A DNA stretch of 64,000 bases, taken from NCBI RefSeq assembly GCF_030463535.1, contig NC_132901.1:8314959-8378958 (forward strand). The letters are read 5' to 3'. Positions 12,085 to 23,554 of the stretch are shown here, in pieces. The notes beneath the pieces are model-generated. The model saw nothing but the letters and a program-made list of their open reading frames with translations, ran no database searches and had not been told where the DNA came from. Origin of the DNA: Salminus brasiliensis (lineage: Eukaryota > Chordata > Actinopteri > Characiformes > Bryconidae). Numbering within the stretch: position 1 is the stretch's first letter; each line of letters starts with the position of its first letter. Made by a program: the position numbers and the translations under genes.

Positions 12085-12205
12085 TTGCGTTTGCGTAAAT
12101 CAGAATTATACAGAACATCGCCGTCAACGCCGCTTTGGCGAAAAATAATGTGCCGCCTGCACGGTGGGTACAAATGCGCGGGTAGGCGAACAAAGAGAAT
12201 GCTGC
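12085..12205. repeat. H4-H2B spacer direct repeat, copy 2
   Basis: Second copy of the 11770-11885 block, lying between the palindrome and the polypurine tract. Confidence 0.85.
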
Positions 12206-12208
12206 TCA

Positions 12209-12304
12209 GGGGAGGGGGAAGGGAGGAGGAGAAAAGGGAGGGGAAGGAGGGGAAGGAGGGGAGGGGAGGGCAGGGGATGGGAAAAGGGAGTGTGGGGGGT
12301 TGGG
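12209..12304. repeat. Polypurine, G-run-rich tract upstream of H2B
   Basis: About 95 nt almost wholly A and G with many GGGG and GGG runs (GGGGAAGGAGGGGAAGGAGG). It meets the pattern for G-quadruplex and triplex formation and lies 85-180 bp upstream of the H2B TATA-like box. Open frames on both strands are compositional. Confidence 0.9.
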
Positions 12305-12354
12305 AAGAAGCGAGCGGACAATTGTTGTCCAAAGGTCGTACGACGGCATTCTAA

Positions 12355-12825
<471 letters not shown>

Positions 12826-12855
12826 ATGGTGATAGCGGCGTAATCCAAACCCAAC

Positions 12856-12871
12856 GGCTCTTTTAAGAGCC
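12856..12871 (+). terminator. Histone mRNA 3' stem-loop (H2B)
   Basis: Identical 16-nt hairpin followed by ACCCA. TTCGAAAGAGCAG downstream is a good U7-pairing candidate. Confidence 0.97.
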
Positions 12872-13418
12872 ACCCACGGTTTCTTCGAAAGAGCAGTTTT
12901 ATTCAAGAACAAAGTCGCCGATGGTAAGCTATAATACTAATTATTATTATTAATATTATTATTATTTTTTTTTTCCCCCATGAGTGCTTCTGCAGCCATT
13001 ATTGTAAAAGGAATGCCCTTCAGTGTGTGTATGTATGTATGTAAATCAACTTACTTAGTTGTTTGTCTGCATTTAATTGGTATAGTATACTAAGATTCAG
13101 GGGCAGAGCAGCAAACTAAAATACTGTGCCATACTAACTGTATGGCGTGGGGTTGTAATGCTAAGTGGGATAAATGAAGCTGCACATCACCTGTGAAAGA
13201 CCAGTCCAGAGGAGATCAGCCTTACAGGTGGGGAATAGTGAGGCAGGAAACCATACTAGGGTTGACTTGAAGCCTAGAACTATACACTTGATCTTTGTAA
13301 TGAAAGCTGTCTAGTATATATAACCAGGCATACGGTTAGGAAAGAGAGGAAATGAGTATCTCCACAAGCTTTTTTTGTTGGGTCACAGAAGGGTAAAGTT
13401 ATTCAAAGCCTTAGGTTT
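12872..13418. other. H2B downstream spacer
   Basis: AT-rich, with a TTATTATTATT run near 12940-12965. No gene or recognised repeat was seen before the satellite array. Confidence 0.5.
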
Positions 13419-15541
13419 ATGGTGAGATTTGAGTGAGCAAGAATAGGTTCAGAGCTAGACTTTTGATGTAGAGGGTCGGAGCAAGGCAAAAAGACGAGGG
13501 TAGAGTAAGTAAATTTAGGTAGCGTAAGTAAAAAAGTATGGCGGTGAAAGTGTGTTCAGTGCAGATGTGATCTAGGAAGAGTGAGTAACAGTAGCTTTGT
13601 AAACGAGGCCTCAGGTTTATGATGGAGGTGGATTGTGTTAAAGTGACTGTGAGCTTAGGCCTTTGCCTTAGGAAGGTTCAGAAAAAGTGAATTTCAACAT
13701 TGGCCATCAGCCTGATGATTTGGATACACATGGCCTCGGCCTACTGAGGAATGCACATCTAAGTAGAATGGTCATGTCTGCATGGAATGGGTTAAATGAA
13801 AGTAAAAGTTTAAAAATAATAATTTGGTGTGTTGCTTATTGGGATAGAGGGAGGGATGGGGTTAATTTGTTTTAGTACAAGAATGAGATTGGAGTTGTTT
13901 CATGTGAGGGGTTCGAATGAGGATGGGGAGTGATTTTGTATAATGGTTGGAGGAAGGATGGGGTTATTTTGTTTCATGGTTAGAATGATGTTACGGTTAT
14001 GTTGTACTAGGTTAAGAGGGAGGACAGAGTTATTTTGTATTAGGACTATTTGGTTTGGTTCACTAAAAGATGAATTTGGTTGAAGCCTTAGGTTAATGGT
14101 GAGATTCGAGCGAGCAAGAATAGGTTCAGAGCTAGACTTTTGATGTTGAGGGTCGGAGCAAGGCAAAAGGACGAGGGTAGAGTAAGTAAAATAGTATGGC
14201 GGTCAAAGGCCTCAGGTTTATGATGAAGGTGGATTGAGTTAAAGTGACTGTGAGCTTAGGCCTTTGCCTTAGGAAGGTTCAGAAAAAGTGAATTTCAACA
14301 TTGGCCATCAGCCTGATGATTTGGATACACATGGCCTCGGCCTACTGAGGAATGCACATCTAAGAAGAATGGTCATGTCTGCATGGAATGGGTTAAATGA
14401 AAGTAAAAGTTTAAAAATAATAATTTGGTGTGTTGCTTATTGAGATAGAGGGAGGGATGGGGTTAATTTGTTTTAGTACAAGAATGAGATTGGAGTTGTT
14501 TCATGTGAGGGGTTCGAATGAGGATGGGGAGTGATTTTGTATAATGGTTGGAGGAAGGATGGTGTTATTTCATTTTAGGGTTGGAGAGAGAAGGTGGTGG
14601 GGTTTGTATTAGAGTATGAATGAAAATGGGTTATTTTATTTTGGGGTTAGACGGCGGATGGGGTTATTTTGTTTCATGGTTAGAATGATGTTAAGGTTAT
14701 GTTGTACTAGGTTAAGAGGGAGGACAGAGTTATTTTGTATTAGGACTATTTGGTTTGGTTCACTAAAAGATGAATTTGGTTGAAGTCTTAGGTTAATGGT
14801 GAGATTCGAGCGAGCAAGAATAGGTTCATAGATATTTTTTTGATGTAGAGGGTCGGAGCAATGCAAAAGGACGAGGGTAGAGTAAGTAAAATAGTATGGC
14901 GGTCAAAGGCCTCAGTTTTATGATGAAGGTGGATTGAGTTAAAGTGACCTTGAGCTTAAGCCTTTGCCTTAGGATACAAAGGAAGGTTCAGTAAAAGTGA
15001 GTTTCAACATTAGCCATCAGCCTGATGATTTGGATACACATGGCCTCGGCCTACTGAGGAATGCACATCTAAGTAGAATGGTCATGACTGCATGGAATGG
15101 GTTAAATGAAAGTAAAAGTTTAAAAATAATAATTTGGTGTGTTGCTTATTGAGATAGAGGGAGGAATGGGGTTAATTTGTTTTAGTACAAGAATGAGATT
15201 TGAGTTGTTTCATGTGAGGGGTTCGAATGAGGATGGAGTGATTTTGTATAATGGTTGGAGGAAGGATGGGGTTATTTTATTTAGGGTTGGAGAGAGAAAA
15301 TGGTTATTTTCTATTAGGGTTAAAATGAAAAATGGGGTTTTAGGGTTTAAATGAGCTTGGGTTTATTTTGTATTGGGGTTAGAGTGAAGGTGCAGTTATT
15401 TTTTATTAGGCTTGAAAAAGGGCATGATTGTTTTATGTTATGTTTAGAATAAGTTTTGTCTTTTTTTTTTTGTTATTTTGTTTTTTTTGTTTTAGGGTTG
15501 GGGGGGTGTATGCAGTTATTTTGTGTTAGGGTTAGTATGAG
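13419..15541. repeat. G-rich satellite array, three units (~0.7 kb period)
   Basis: Units starting ATGGTGAGATT lie at 13419, 14096 and 14796, giving periods of 677 and 700 bp. Each contains GGGTCGGAGCA, CATCAGCCTGATGATTTGGA and AATGGGTTAAATGAAAGTAA blocks followed by a variable tail of TTAGGG-like sub-repeats. The third unit is closest to the 1-748 copy: both have TCATAGATATTTTTTTGATG where the first two units have TCAGAGCTAGACTTTTGATG. The open frames are spurious. Confidence 0.93.
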
Positions 15542-15894
15542 CACCATCCACCAAATGTGTCGTTTGCAACAGGTCAATATTAAATATCTATTTAGTGCTT
15601 CTCACTACATTGAAGTTCACTTTTCTATACAACTGAATGGCTTGTGTCCTTAATAATGAGTGAAATTGAGGCTGACTATTAAAGAAATTTGTATTATACT
15701 CTCGAGTACAGAAGCTGTTGTTGTGTGTATTTATTTTATAAGTGAAATGGAAGGGGAGGGGGAGTGTTTATTATTTTTGTCTTTTACATTACTTTATTAA
15801 GGTAACCATAGTTCATGCTGCTTTTTTGCCAGTGTTCACAAAGGCGACTTTTCCAAGAAAATACACAAGCAAAAACAACGCGACAGTGAGGCGG

Positions 15895-16165
15895 ACACTG
15901 GTAGGAGGCTCTAAAAAACTGTTGGGTATTTTGGTAAAACTAACTGGCCCTTTCTCCAAGACCCAATTACGAAAGAACCCCAGTGAGCAGCCAAAGGCGA
16001 CAGTGGCAAGAAAACAACTCCGTCAGAGCTGGAGGAGGAAACCTTGGCAGGAACCAAGACTCACAAGGGTGATCCATCCTCCTCTGGTCAGAACTGTTTA
16101 TAAATTATTAATAAAAGTTACCAAACCATCTATACTGTTGAACTGCTCTGGTGTGCAACATTTTG
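15895..16165 (-). repeat. LINE 3'-like block
   Basis: Contains GGCAAGAAAACAACTCCGTC, GAACCAAGACTCACAAGGGT and CATCCTCCTCTGGTCAGA words, a diverged form of the block at 17760-17870. A + strand 150-codon open frame covers it but is probably fortuitous. Mirrored at about 42690-42960. Confidence 0.5.
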
Positions 16166-16479
16166 ATCATCATAATATAATAATCATGGTGTAGAATAAC
16201 TTTATATAGTCATGGCAGTGATGGTCAGAGTAATGAGAGTAATGATAGTTAATAGTGGTGATATTATAAGTGACAGATAGTTAAGAGTCCATTTAGGTTT
16301 TAACATGGTCACTAGGCAGGTAGCAGTGGTAGGAGGGTGTGTTGCTGGTCTGGCATGGGTGGTGGGTGAACCTGGTGGTCAGACTGGTGGGTGGCAACGT
16401 CATTGTTGAGCAGTGTCAGTTTATAGAGAGTGTGTCAGACGACTCCAGCAGGTCTGACTATAAAAACCTAATTAAAACA

Positions 16480-17400
16480 TTTATTTACATTTACGGCATT
16501 TAGCAGACACCCTTATCCAGAGCAACTTACAAAAGGGCTTTGCTATTTACCCGAGAAAAAGCTAGTTTGAATAGGCTAAAAATTCAAAGATACCTCTAAG
16601 TTTAGACACTACTAAACACAAGTCAATAAGGTGACCATAGTACTCTAAAGCACTAGCCAGAAGGTAACACAGACACAGGAGAACCCTGAAACGCTAGTGT
16701 ACATCTGCTCCACTGTCCACAAACCTGAGTGATCAAAAGCTAAACCAAACAGATGAGTTTTCAGCCGATTTGAAGATTGAACCTGTGTCTGAGCCCCAAA
16801 CATTATCTGGAAGGTCATTTCAGAATTGAGTTTTTTATAAGAAAAGGCTCTTCCTCCTGCTGAGGTTGCTAATAGAACTGGAATGATATGGTCAAATGTT
16901 CTAGGTTTAGTGAGGACCCTGGCTGCAGCATTTTGAACTATTCAAAGTTTTTTGAGGTTCCTGCTGGAACAACCTGACAAAAGTGCATTACAGTAATCTA
17001 GTCTTGAGATAATAAAAGCGTGTACTAGCTTTTCTGCATCCTGTAGAGATAAGGAGTTTCTTAGTTTGGCAATGTTCCTAAGATGCACAAAGGCTGTCGT
17101 ACTAATATTAGCTGCATGTTGCTCAAACGATAAATCTGAATTAAATATGATACCAAGATTTTTAGCTGCTAGACCAGGAATAATGGAAACATCAGCCAAG
17201 TTTAACATTAAGTCTGATCCTTTATTTTCTTTAAACTAAATTTATCATCAGGTTTGGCTGATATATAGAGCTGTGTGTCATCTGCATAACAATGGAAATT
17301 AACATCATGTCTGTTTATAACTGAGCCCCGTGGTAACATGTATAATAACAGTCCTAAAATAGAGCCTTGCAGAACTCCATATCTTAAAAACAGGCCATAC
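16480..17400 (-). pseudogene. L2-clade LINE reverse transcriptase fragment (left arm)
   Basis: On the - strand the sequence encodes the C-terminal part of a non-LTR reverse transcriptase. Visible parts are a [13 protein letters not shown] segment, the YADDTQLY active-site motif near 17300, and then KNLGIIFNSDLSFEQH, HLRNIAKLRNSLS and SRLDYCNALLSG (17208-16942), all typical of fish L2 elements. In-frame breaks separate these blocks. The 3' end has the L2-like tail TCTGCTAAATGCCGTAAATG near 16490. A dead 5'-truncated copy; its mirror is 41445-42360. Confidence 0.85.
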
Positions 17401-17649
17401 TAATCCTCTGAATCCTCATAGGGGGCGCTACAAGCTCTATGTTGAATGTGAAGCGCAACACTGTTGTGTCCCGTATTCAGAGCTTGAAACTCATTCATTC
17501 ACAACAGAGTAGCATAACGCTTTCATTCAGAAGACATTAGAATCATTATTTTGATATAGAATACAGTACCAGTACTCTTTCAACCAGAATACGGTAGCAT
17601 AACACTACACAACCAGCATAGAGGGGCATAACTCATACAGAATACAGGA

Positions 17650-18270
17650 TTCAGTTCAAATGAATTTTATTTATACAGCGCTTTCACAACAAATGTGGTC
17701 ACACAGCAGCTTTACAGAGATCCGGGTCCAAGCCTCTTTTGAGCAAGCCAGTAACAACAGTGGCAAGGAAAAACTCCCTCAGATCGAGATGAAGAAACCC
17801 TGAGAGGAACCAAGACTCAAAAAGGGAACCCATCCTCCTCTGGTCGACACCGGATAGCACAATGAAAAGCAAAACAGGAATAAAACACGGAATTAAGGGA
17901 ATATGGCCAATGTGCCGTCAAGCCATAAAAAGATGAACACATGAGTGAAATGTTAAAGTCCATGCAGGTACAGGGTCACAAGCACAGCCATGCAGTGAGG
18001 GGAGGATGACTCCATTCGAGGCCCCAGAACCGGACAGCAGGCAGGAGGGTGGTGGAGTGAGCCAGGTCTGCCGATGGAACAGTTGAAACTGGGCATCTCA
18101 GCACATGGGAAAGAGAGAAAACACACAAAGGGTTGGGGGGGGGGGGATTACAGCAAAAACCTTTTAGAAGGGTTACAGCAGGACAGGGTAGGCAAGAGCA
18201 GCCAAACACAAATGCACTCGCACCAGCAGACAGCAGGGGGCAGCTCAGCACATGGGGGAGAGGGAAAGAG
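17650..18270 (-). mobile_element. LINE 3' end (left arm)
   Basis: Reads on the - strand through AGATGCCCAGTTTCAACTGT, TTTAACATTTCACTCATGTG, GGAGGATGGGTTCCCTTTTT and a tail with AGCGCTGTATAAATAAAATT. The same block recurs at 40560-41190 (+) and 53440-53830 (+), with partial copies at 43925-44065 and 54355-54515. A G10 run at 18127-18136 and an A-rich run near 18285 accompany it. Family assignment is from the tail type only. Confidence 0.6.
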
Positions 18271-18359
18271 AAGACATGAAGAAAAGAAAAAAAAAAAAAA
18301 GTTTAGGTTTATATATGAATATGAACAGCATTGTAACACCACTCAAGCACAACAAAGCA

Positions 18360-18579
18360 GCAAAACAAATTATACAGAACACAGCAGTGTAACCATTTTC
18401 CTGCAGAACACAAGCAGGACACAGCAGCGAAAAACCAATCAAGCAGGACACAGCAATGTAATTAAACAGAATACAGCAGCGCAAGAACGATCATGAAAAA
18501 CACAAGCAGGACACAACAGCCCAACACATTTTAAGCTGAACACAAGCAGGTGGCACAGCTGCAGCCACCTTTAGAACTG

Positions 18580-18620
<41 letters not shown>

Positions 18621-19180
18621 TATATATAAATATATATATAAATATATAATGAAGAAAAGATTTAGGATTATATATGAATATGAACAGCATTGTAACGTCG
18701 CTCAAGCACAACAAAGCAGCAAAACAAATTGTACAGAATACAGCAGTGTAAACATTTTAAAGCAAAACACAAGCAGGACACAGCAGCCCAACACCGTTCA
18801 AGCAGGACACAAAAGTGTAACAATTTTGATGCAGGACACAAAAGTGGCACAAGCAGCGAAATATTGTTCAAGCAGGACACGGCAGCATAATTATCATAAA
18901 GAACAAGGTTAAGTGACACTGTTCAAGCAGGACACAGCAGCCCAACACCCATCAAGCAGGATACAGCAGCGAAATATCGTTCAAGCAGAAAACAGCGTGA
19001 CAATTTTGATGCAGGACACAGCAGCAAAATTATTATACAGAACAAGGTTAAGTGACACTTTATAAGCAGGACACAGCAGCCCAACACGGTTCAAGCAGGA
19101 CACAGCAGCGTAACAATTTTCAGGCAGAACACAAGCAGGACACAGCAGCCCAACACGGTTCAAGCAGAACACAAGCAAGT
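18360..19180 (+). repeat. Minisatellite block 1 (left arm)
   Basis: Degenerate tandem units of roughly 20-35 bp built on CAAGCAGGACACAGCAGC followed by variable words such as CCAACACGGTT, GAAATATCGTT or GTAACAATTTT. An (AT)n run interrupts it at 18573-18650. The open frames on both strands are products of the repeat. Confidence 0.9.
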
Positions 19181-19186
19181 GGCACA

Positions 19187-19480
19187 GCTGCAGCCACCTT
19201 TAGCACTGTGCTTGCAAGGCAATCTTGTAAAAAATTGGAGACTGTTGGTTCAAAAGTTTTACCTGTTTCTTACAGAGACTGGGATTGTTGAGGAGTCTGA
19301 AAAAGTCCAATGCGCCACCTTTCTGCACGTCCCTGGGGAAGATGCAGTGAAGGTCTACAACAATTCAGTGAGGAAGAAACTGAAACAAGAAATGTGCTGA
19401 AAAACAAGTTCAGGGATTACTGAGAGTCAAGAAAGAACCTACCCGATGTTCGCCATTTTTTCTTCACGAGAGCTCAGGAT
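19187..19480 (+). pseudogene. Ty3/gypsy gag fragment, copy 1
   Basis: Encodes a piece of retrotransposon capsid with NLVKNWRLLVQKFYLFLTET and CATFLHVPGEDAVKVYN, the conserved N-terminal capsid pattern of fish gypsy Gag (W-x-F-...-TG-I, FLHV-G-ALEVYN). The frame breaks shortly afterwards. Part of a tandem duplication with 20310-20620. Confidence 0.75.
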
Positions 19481-19784
19481 CCAGCTGAAAGCGTACGGTA
19501 GGAATTTGGGAACCAGAAACTGCAGAATTCAGCAACGTTCTCACATATTCTGGGCACCGCATGTCACCGCTGGGAAAGCTACCACTCACCTGTGAACACA
19601 AAAGCCAATAATGCAAAATTAAATTTCAAATATTGTTGACGGTGATGTACCAGCAATACTAGGACGTGAGACATGGGAGATGTTACAGCAGGACAGGGTA
19701 GGAAAGAGCAGCCAAACACAAATGCACTTGCACCAGCAGACAGCAGCTCAGCGCAAGGGGGAAAGAAGAAATGGTTTAGGTTTA

Positions 19785-20300
19785 TATATGAATATGAACA
19801 GCATTGTAACACCGCTCAAGCACAACAAAGCAGCAAAACAAATTATACAGGACACAGCAGCCCAACACCATTCAAGCAGGACACAGCAGCATAACCTTGA
19901 TGAAAAACACAACCAGGACAGCAGCGAATTTATTATATAGAACAAGTGACACTGTTCAAGCAGAACACAGCAGAGTAATTAAACAGAACACAGCAGAGTA
20001 ACAAGTTTGATGCAAAACACAAGCAGGAAACAGCAGCCCAACACTGTTCAAGCAGAACACAAGCAAGTGGCACAGCAGGGAAATATCGTTCAAGCAGAAA
20101 ACAGCGTGACAATTTTGATGCAGGACACAAGCAGGACACAGCAGCAAAATTATTATACAGAACAAGGTTAAGTGACACTTTATAAGCAGGACACAGCAGC
20201 CCAACACGGTTCAAGCAGGACACAGCAGCGTAACAATTTTCAGGCAGAACACAAGCAGGACACAGCAGCCCAATATGGTTCAAGCAGAACACAAGCAAAT
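19785..20300 (+). repeat. Minisatellite block 2 (left arm)
   Basis: Same unit family as block 1. The segment 18175-19685 and the segment 19686-20816 start with the same GCAGGACAGGGTAGG-AAGAG sequence and end with the same GATGTACCAGCAATACTAGG block, so minisatellite plus gag was duplicated as a unit. Confidence 0.88.
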
Positions 20301-20309
20301 GGCACAGCT

Positions 20310-20620
20310 GCAGCCACCTTTAGCACTGTGCAAGGCAATCTCGTCAAAAATTGGAGACTGTGGGTGCAAAAGTTTTACCTGTTTCTTACCGAGACTGGGA
20401 TTGTTGAGGAGCCTGAAAAATTCCAATGCACCACCTTTCTGCACGTCGCTGGGGAAGATGCAGTGAAGGTCTACAACATGTTACAATTCAGTGAGGAAGA
20501 AACTGAAACAAGAACTGTGCTGAAAAACAAGTTCAGGGATTACTGAGAGTCAAGAAAGAACCTACCCGATGTTCACCATTTGTTCTTCACGAGAGCTCAG
20601 GGTCCAGCTGAAAGCACCAA
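20310..20620 (+). pseudogene. Ty3/gypsy gag fragment, copy 2
   Basis: Same capsid fragment as copy 1 but slightly longer: WRLWVQKFYLFLTETGI, TTFLHVAGEDAVKVYNMLQF and NKFRDY, followed by an in-frame stop and then ESRKN where gypsy Gag usually has a Y-C-x-P-R-K-N-type motif. Not translated as an intact protein. Confidence 0.78.
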
Positions 20621-20819
20621 GGCGTACGGTAGGAATTTGGGGACCAGAAACTGCAGAATTCAGCCAGTACTCACATATTCTGGCCACCGCATGTCACCGA
20701 TGGGAAAGCTACCACTCACCTGTGAACACAAAAGCCAATAATGCAAAATTAAATTTCAAATATTGTTGACTGTGATGTACCAGCAATACTAGGACGTGAG
20801 ACATGGGAGATGTTAGGTG

Positions 20820-21905
20820 TGGTTAAAAGAGTGCATGGAATCACAAAGTAAAATGACATTCTGAAAGATATTGATCTGATCGCTGTCCTTGGATTCCTAC
20901 CAGGACATCACCACATTCAAGTAGATCCCATGGTCTCAAAAGTGATTCATCCACCAAGAAAAGTCCTGATTGCCCTGAAAGACAACAATCATTGATGAGC
21001 TACACAAAATGGAGAAAAGGGGTGTAATCACCAAACAGCATAAACCGAACAACTGGGTACGCAGCATGGTCACAGTGGTGAGGATTTTGGCAGATCAAAC
21101 TTCATGATGAAAGTTCCAAGCTCTGAACATTGAACATACCCATTGGAAGATACAGATTCCTTTGACCTTCTTTTGGGGTGTCCTCAGCTTCAGAGGTATT
21201 CCAAAGGTCAATTGAAGGCCTGGAAGGTGTTGTCAACGTTACGAACAATATCTTAGTCTAGGGTGAAACGGTCAAGGAAACATGGCTGCAGACTCATTCA
21301 AGTGCTGAAAAGCGAAAGATAGTGGAACCTGAAACTCAACAAAAACAAGTGCAAGATCAGATCACCACAAATCCAGTACATTGGCCATATGCTCTCTGCA
21401 GAAGGTCTCAATCTAGATCGAGAGACAGTGAGAGCTGTAACACACATGCCTTCACCAGAAAACAAGCAGGCACTCATGAGATTAATGGGCATGATTCAGT
21501 ACCTTTCCAAGTTTATTCCCAGCCTGTCAGCGCACCTCTCAGAAAACTTCTCGAGCAGGACACTCTGTGGCAAGTCGAGCACAAAGCTATAAAAAAACTG
21601 AAATCTCTGCTGATAAATGCTCCCACACTAAAGCTCTATGATGTAAAAATACCTGGTACACCATCTGTAGATGCGAGCTCAGAAGGCTTCGGAGCAGCAG
21701 TTCTGCAGGAGGGAAAGCCAGTGGCTAAATTACATTCCGAAAAGCAACAGCAAATGATCCAGAGATGCAGTTACTACACACAAGGACCATGGAAGGATGG
21801 CCCAATGAGAAAAATCCAAACATACTGGACATTCAAAGCAGAAAAGCAAACTACAGATACAAGACAAGCTGGAGAGAAGACAACTCAAGCAAAACAGCTA
21901 TTATG
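20820..21905 (+). pseudogene. Ty3/gypsy reverse transcriptase / RNase H fragment
   Basis: Degenerate pol sequence. The first half (20880-21300) is recognisable as an RT palm region but is broken by stops and frameshifts. The second half carries QYIGHMLSAEGLNLD-like and LMRLMGMIQYLSKFIP connection-domain motifs and then the RNase H start TPSVDASSEGFGAAVLQEGK. Blocks occur in at least two frames. Mirror copy at 36449-37500. Confidence 0.8.
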
Positions 21906-21949
21906 ACAGACAGACAAAGAGTCAGCCAAGCATATACATGTGAGACAAG

Positions 21950-22450
21950 GTGAGAATTCAGAGAGGGCAACCTGCTATCATGATCAGCCACGATTCTTCA
22001 CAGTCCAGACGCCAGATGGAAGAACCTATAGCAGAAACAGAAAACAGAACACACATTCACAGGACACAGTTCAAGTTCCTGTCCTTCTCCAGATGTTATG
22101 AACATATGGACAAGTGTGCAAATTCTGTAACAGCAAAATCACTTTACCAAAAATGTGTAAAACAAAACAATCAGAGCAGAATGAGGGGAAAAAATAAAAT
22201 AAAATAAAATCATGCAGTTGAACAAAAAGACAGAGCAGGAAGGATTTCTTCATTGGAACAGTTGAAATCAGAAAAAAAAAACAGAATATTAGACAAACAT
22301 CAACACTGTCACAACAAAACTGTCAAATCAGATTTGAAACAAAACTCAGAATTCAGCTTGCAAACCGCTCACTTATTCTAGCAACCACATGTCACCGTTG
22401 GGAAAGCTAACGCTGACCTAAAAAAAGCAATACTGAATTTCAATGAGACG
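21950..22450 (+). pseudogene. Gypsy-derived debris with decayed zinc knuckle
   Basis: Encodes fragments such as FSRCYEHMDKCANS, a decayed version of the CCHC gag knuckle that is clearer at 32756-33073 on the other arm. It lies after the RT block, so element parts are not in retrotransposon order. Confidence 0.5.
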
Positions 22451-22479
22451 TTAGGTGTGGTTTAAAGATAGGAGAAACA

Positions 22480-22692
22480 GAAAACACCTCCTCAGGGCAG
22501 CTTAAAGAGTTTCCATCAGCATCACCCAATGTTGTTGCAGATTCCTGTGTCGAGCTGCAGGTCAGTGAATCTGGTCCACCTGCAGAAACTGGTACTGCAA
22601 AACAATCAGACTTACCTGAGACACATCCAAGAGAGACATTCTTCACAAGGTCAGGAAGACAAGTGAAAACACCAGCAAGATACAAGGACTGA
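22480..22692 (+). pseudogene. Ty3/gypsy pol C-terminal fragment
   Basis: One frame ends FFTRSGRQVKTPARYKD then stop, matching the TRSGR-x-VKPP-R pattern at the C-terminus of fish gypsy polyproteins. Four counterparts lie in the right arm at about 32.1, 33.4, 34.4 and 35.7-35.9 kb. Confidence 0.65.
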
Positions 22693-23039
22693 ATCTGGAA
22701 CACACATACAGTACACATTTACAATATTCACACACACATTCAGAGGACACGGTTCAAGCTCCTGTCCATCTGCTGACTGAATTTAAACTTACTGTCATTT
22801 ACTGCATCTTACATTTGTTTAGGTTATTCTGCAATGTCAAGCTATTCTCATAAATATGCTGTTAAATGTACAGTTCATGTAGTTCAGTTCAGAGACTTCA
22901 TCTCATTTCCCTTGAGTTTTAAAGCATTTTGGTCCGACAGTGTTTGTATGAACGTTGTTGAGAGTCCTGCACAGCCCAAATCCTCCTCATTTATAGTTTT
23001 ATTCATATTAAGAAAGAGAAACAAAACATATAGAAACTC

Positions 23040-23545
23040 AAGTGTGGGGATTTCACATGTTCTGTAGCTAAGAGGCAGCCCTAGCTAAGAATCACGCAGC
23101 TCACCCAAAAGTACTAAAGTGTGAGTGTAGCACAGAGTCGTCCTTCCTCCATACTTTCCACTGAGGAACTGAACCGGTTAGCAGAGGGAAAAACGGCGTG
23201 GTGGTCGAGGAGCTCCTCGGCTTTTCCGGGGTCACGCAGACGCCGCCAGTCCCTCTCCGGTGCGGGAGTGGAGACGACGACTCTCGGTGTCCGTCGCACC
23301 GGTAGTGCTGGAGTTCAGACACCGCGTTGGAGGAGTCACGGGTCAAGCTGGACGACTTCCTTGCAGAGCAGCTGGAAAGCTGGTTTTTCCGCGGTCGCCA
23401 TGTTTCTCGAGGCTACAGACAAAAATGCAAAGGCCGGTTAGTTAGACAGAGGACTGTACAGTAACACAGACAGCACAAGGATCCCAACAAGTGCCTAAGA
23501 TGAAGAAGACAAAGCTCACATTACGGACTATAAAATAGGATGGCC
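23040..23545 (+). repeat. LTR-like block (left arm)
   Basis: Begins GTGTGGGGATTTCACATG, followed by a CpG-rich section. The same block occurs inverted at 31240-31765 and partially at 35340-35510. LTR identity is inferred from its position after the pol C-terminus and from its multiple copies; no paired LTR, primer site or target duplication was identified. Confidence 0.45.
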
Positions 23546-23554
23546 GGTCGAAGC

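Larger units (their letters stand above)
15542..23554 (+). repeat. Giant inverted repeat, left arm (~8.0 kb)
   Basis: Matches 31235-43305 in reverse complement. The outer boundary is CACCATCCACCAAATGTGTC next to the satellite; the inner boundary is AGGATGGCCGGTCGAAGC. In order it holds a LINE-type block, an L2 RT fragment, a LINE 3' end, two minisatellite blocks alternating with gypsy gag fragments, a gypsy RT-RNase H fragment, a pol C-terminus and an LTR-like block. Confidence 0.93.

Noticed and set aside
15742..16194. 150-codon + strand frame at the start of the left arm
   Set aside because: It lies over a LINE 3'-like block that is non-coding in its other copies, and the mirrored copy has a different frame length.
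18360..20300. CRISPR-like alternation of a constant CAAGCAGGACACAGCAGC unit with variable words
   Set aside because: Unit and spacing lengths vary, the variable words are themselves recurrent, and the context is a eukaryotic transposon-rich region. It is a degenerate minisatellite.
23101..23441. Overlapping frames on both strands of the LTR-like block, also seen at 31251-31676
   Set aside because: GC-rich repeat sequence open in several frames on both strands; no conserved frame is favoured between copies.
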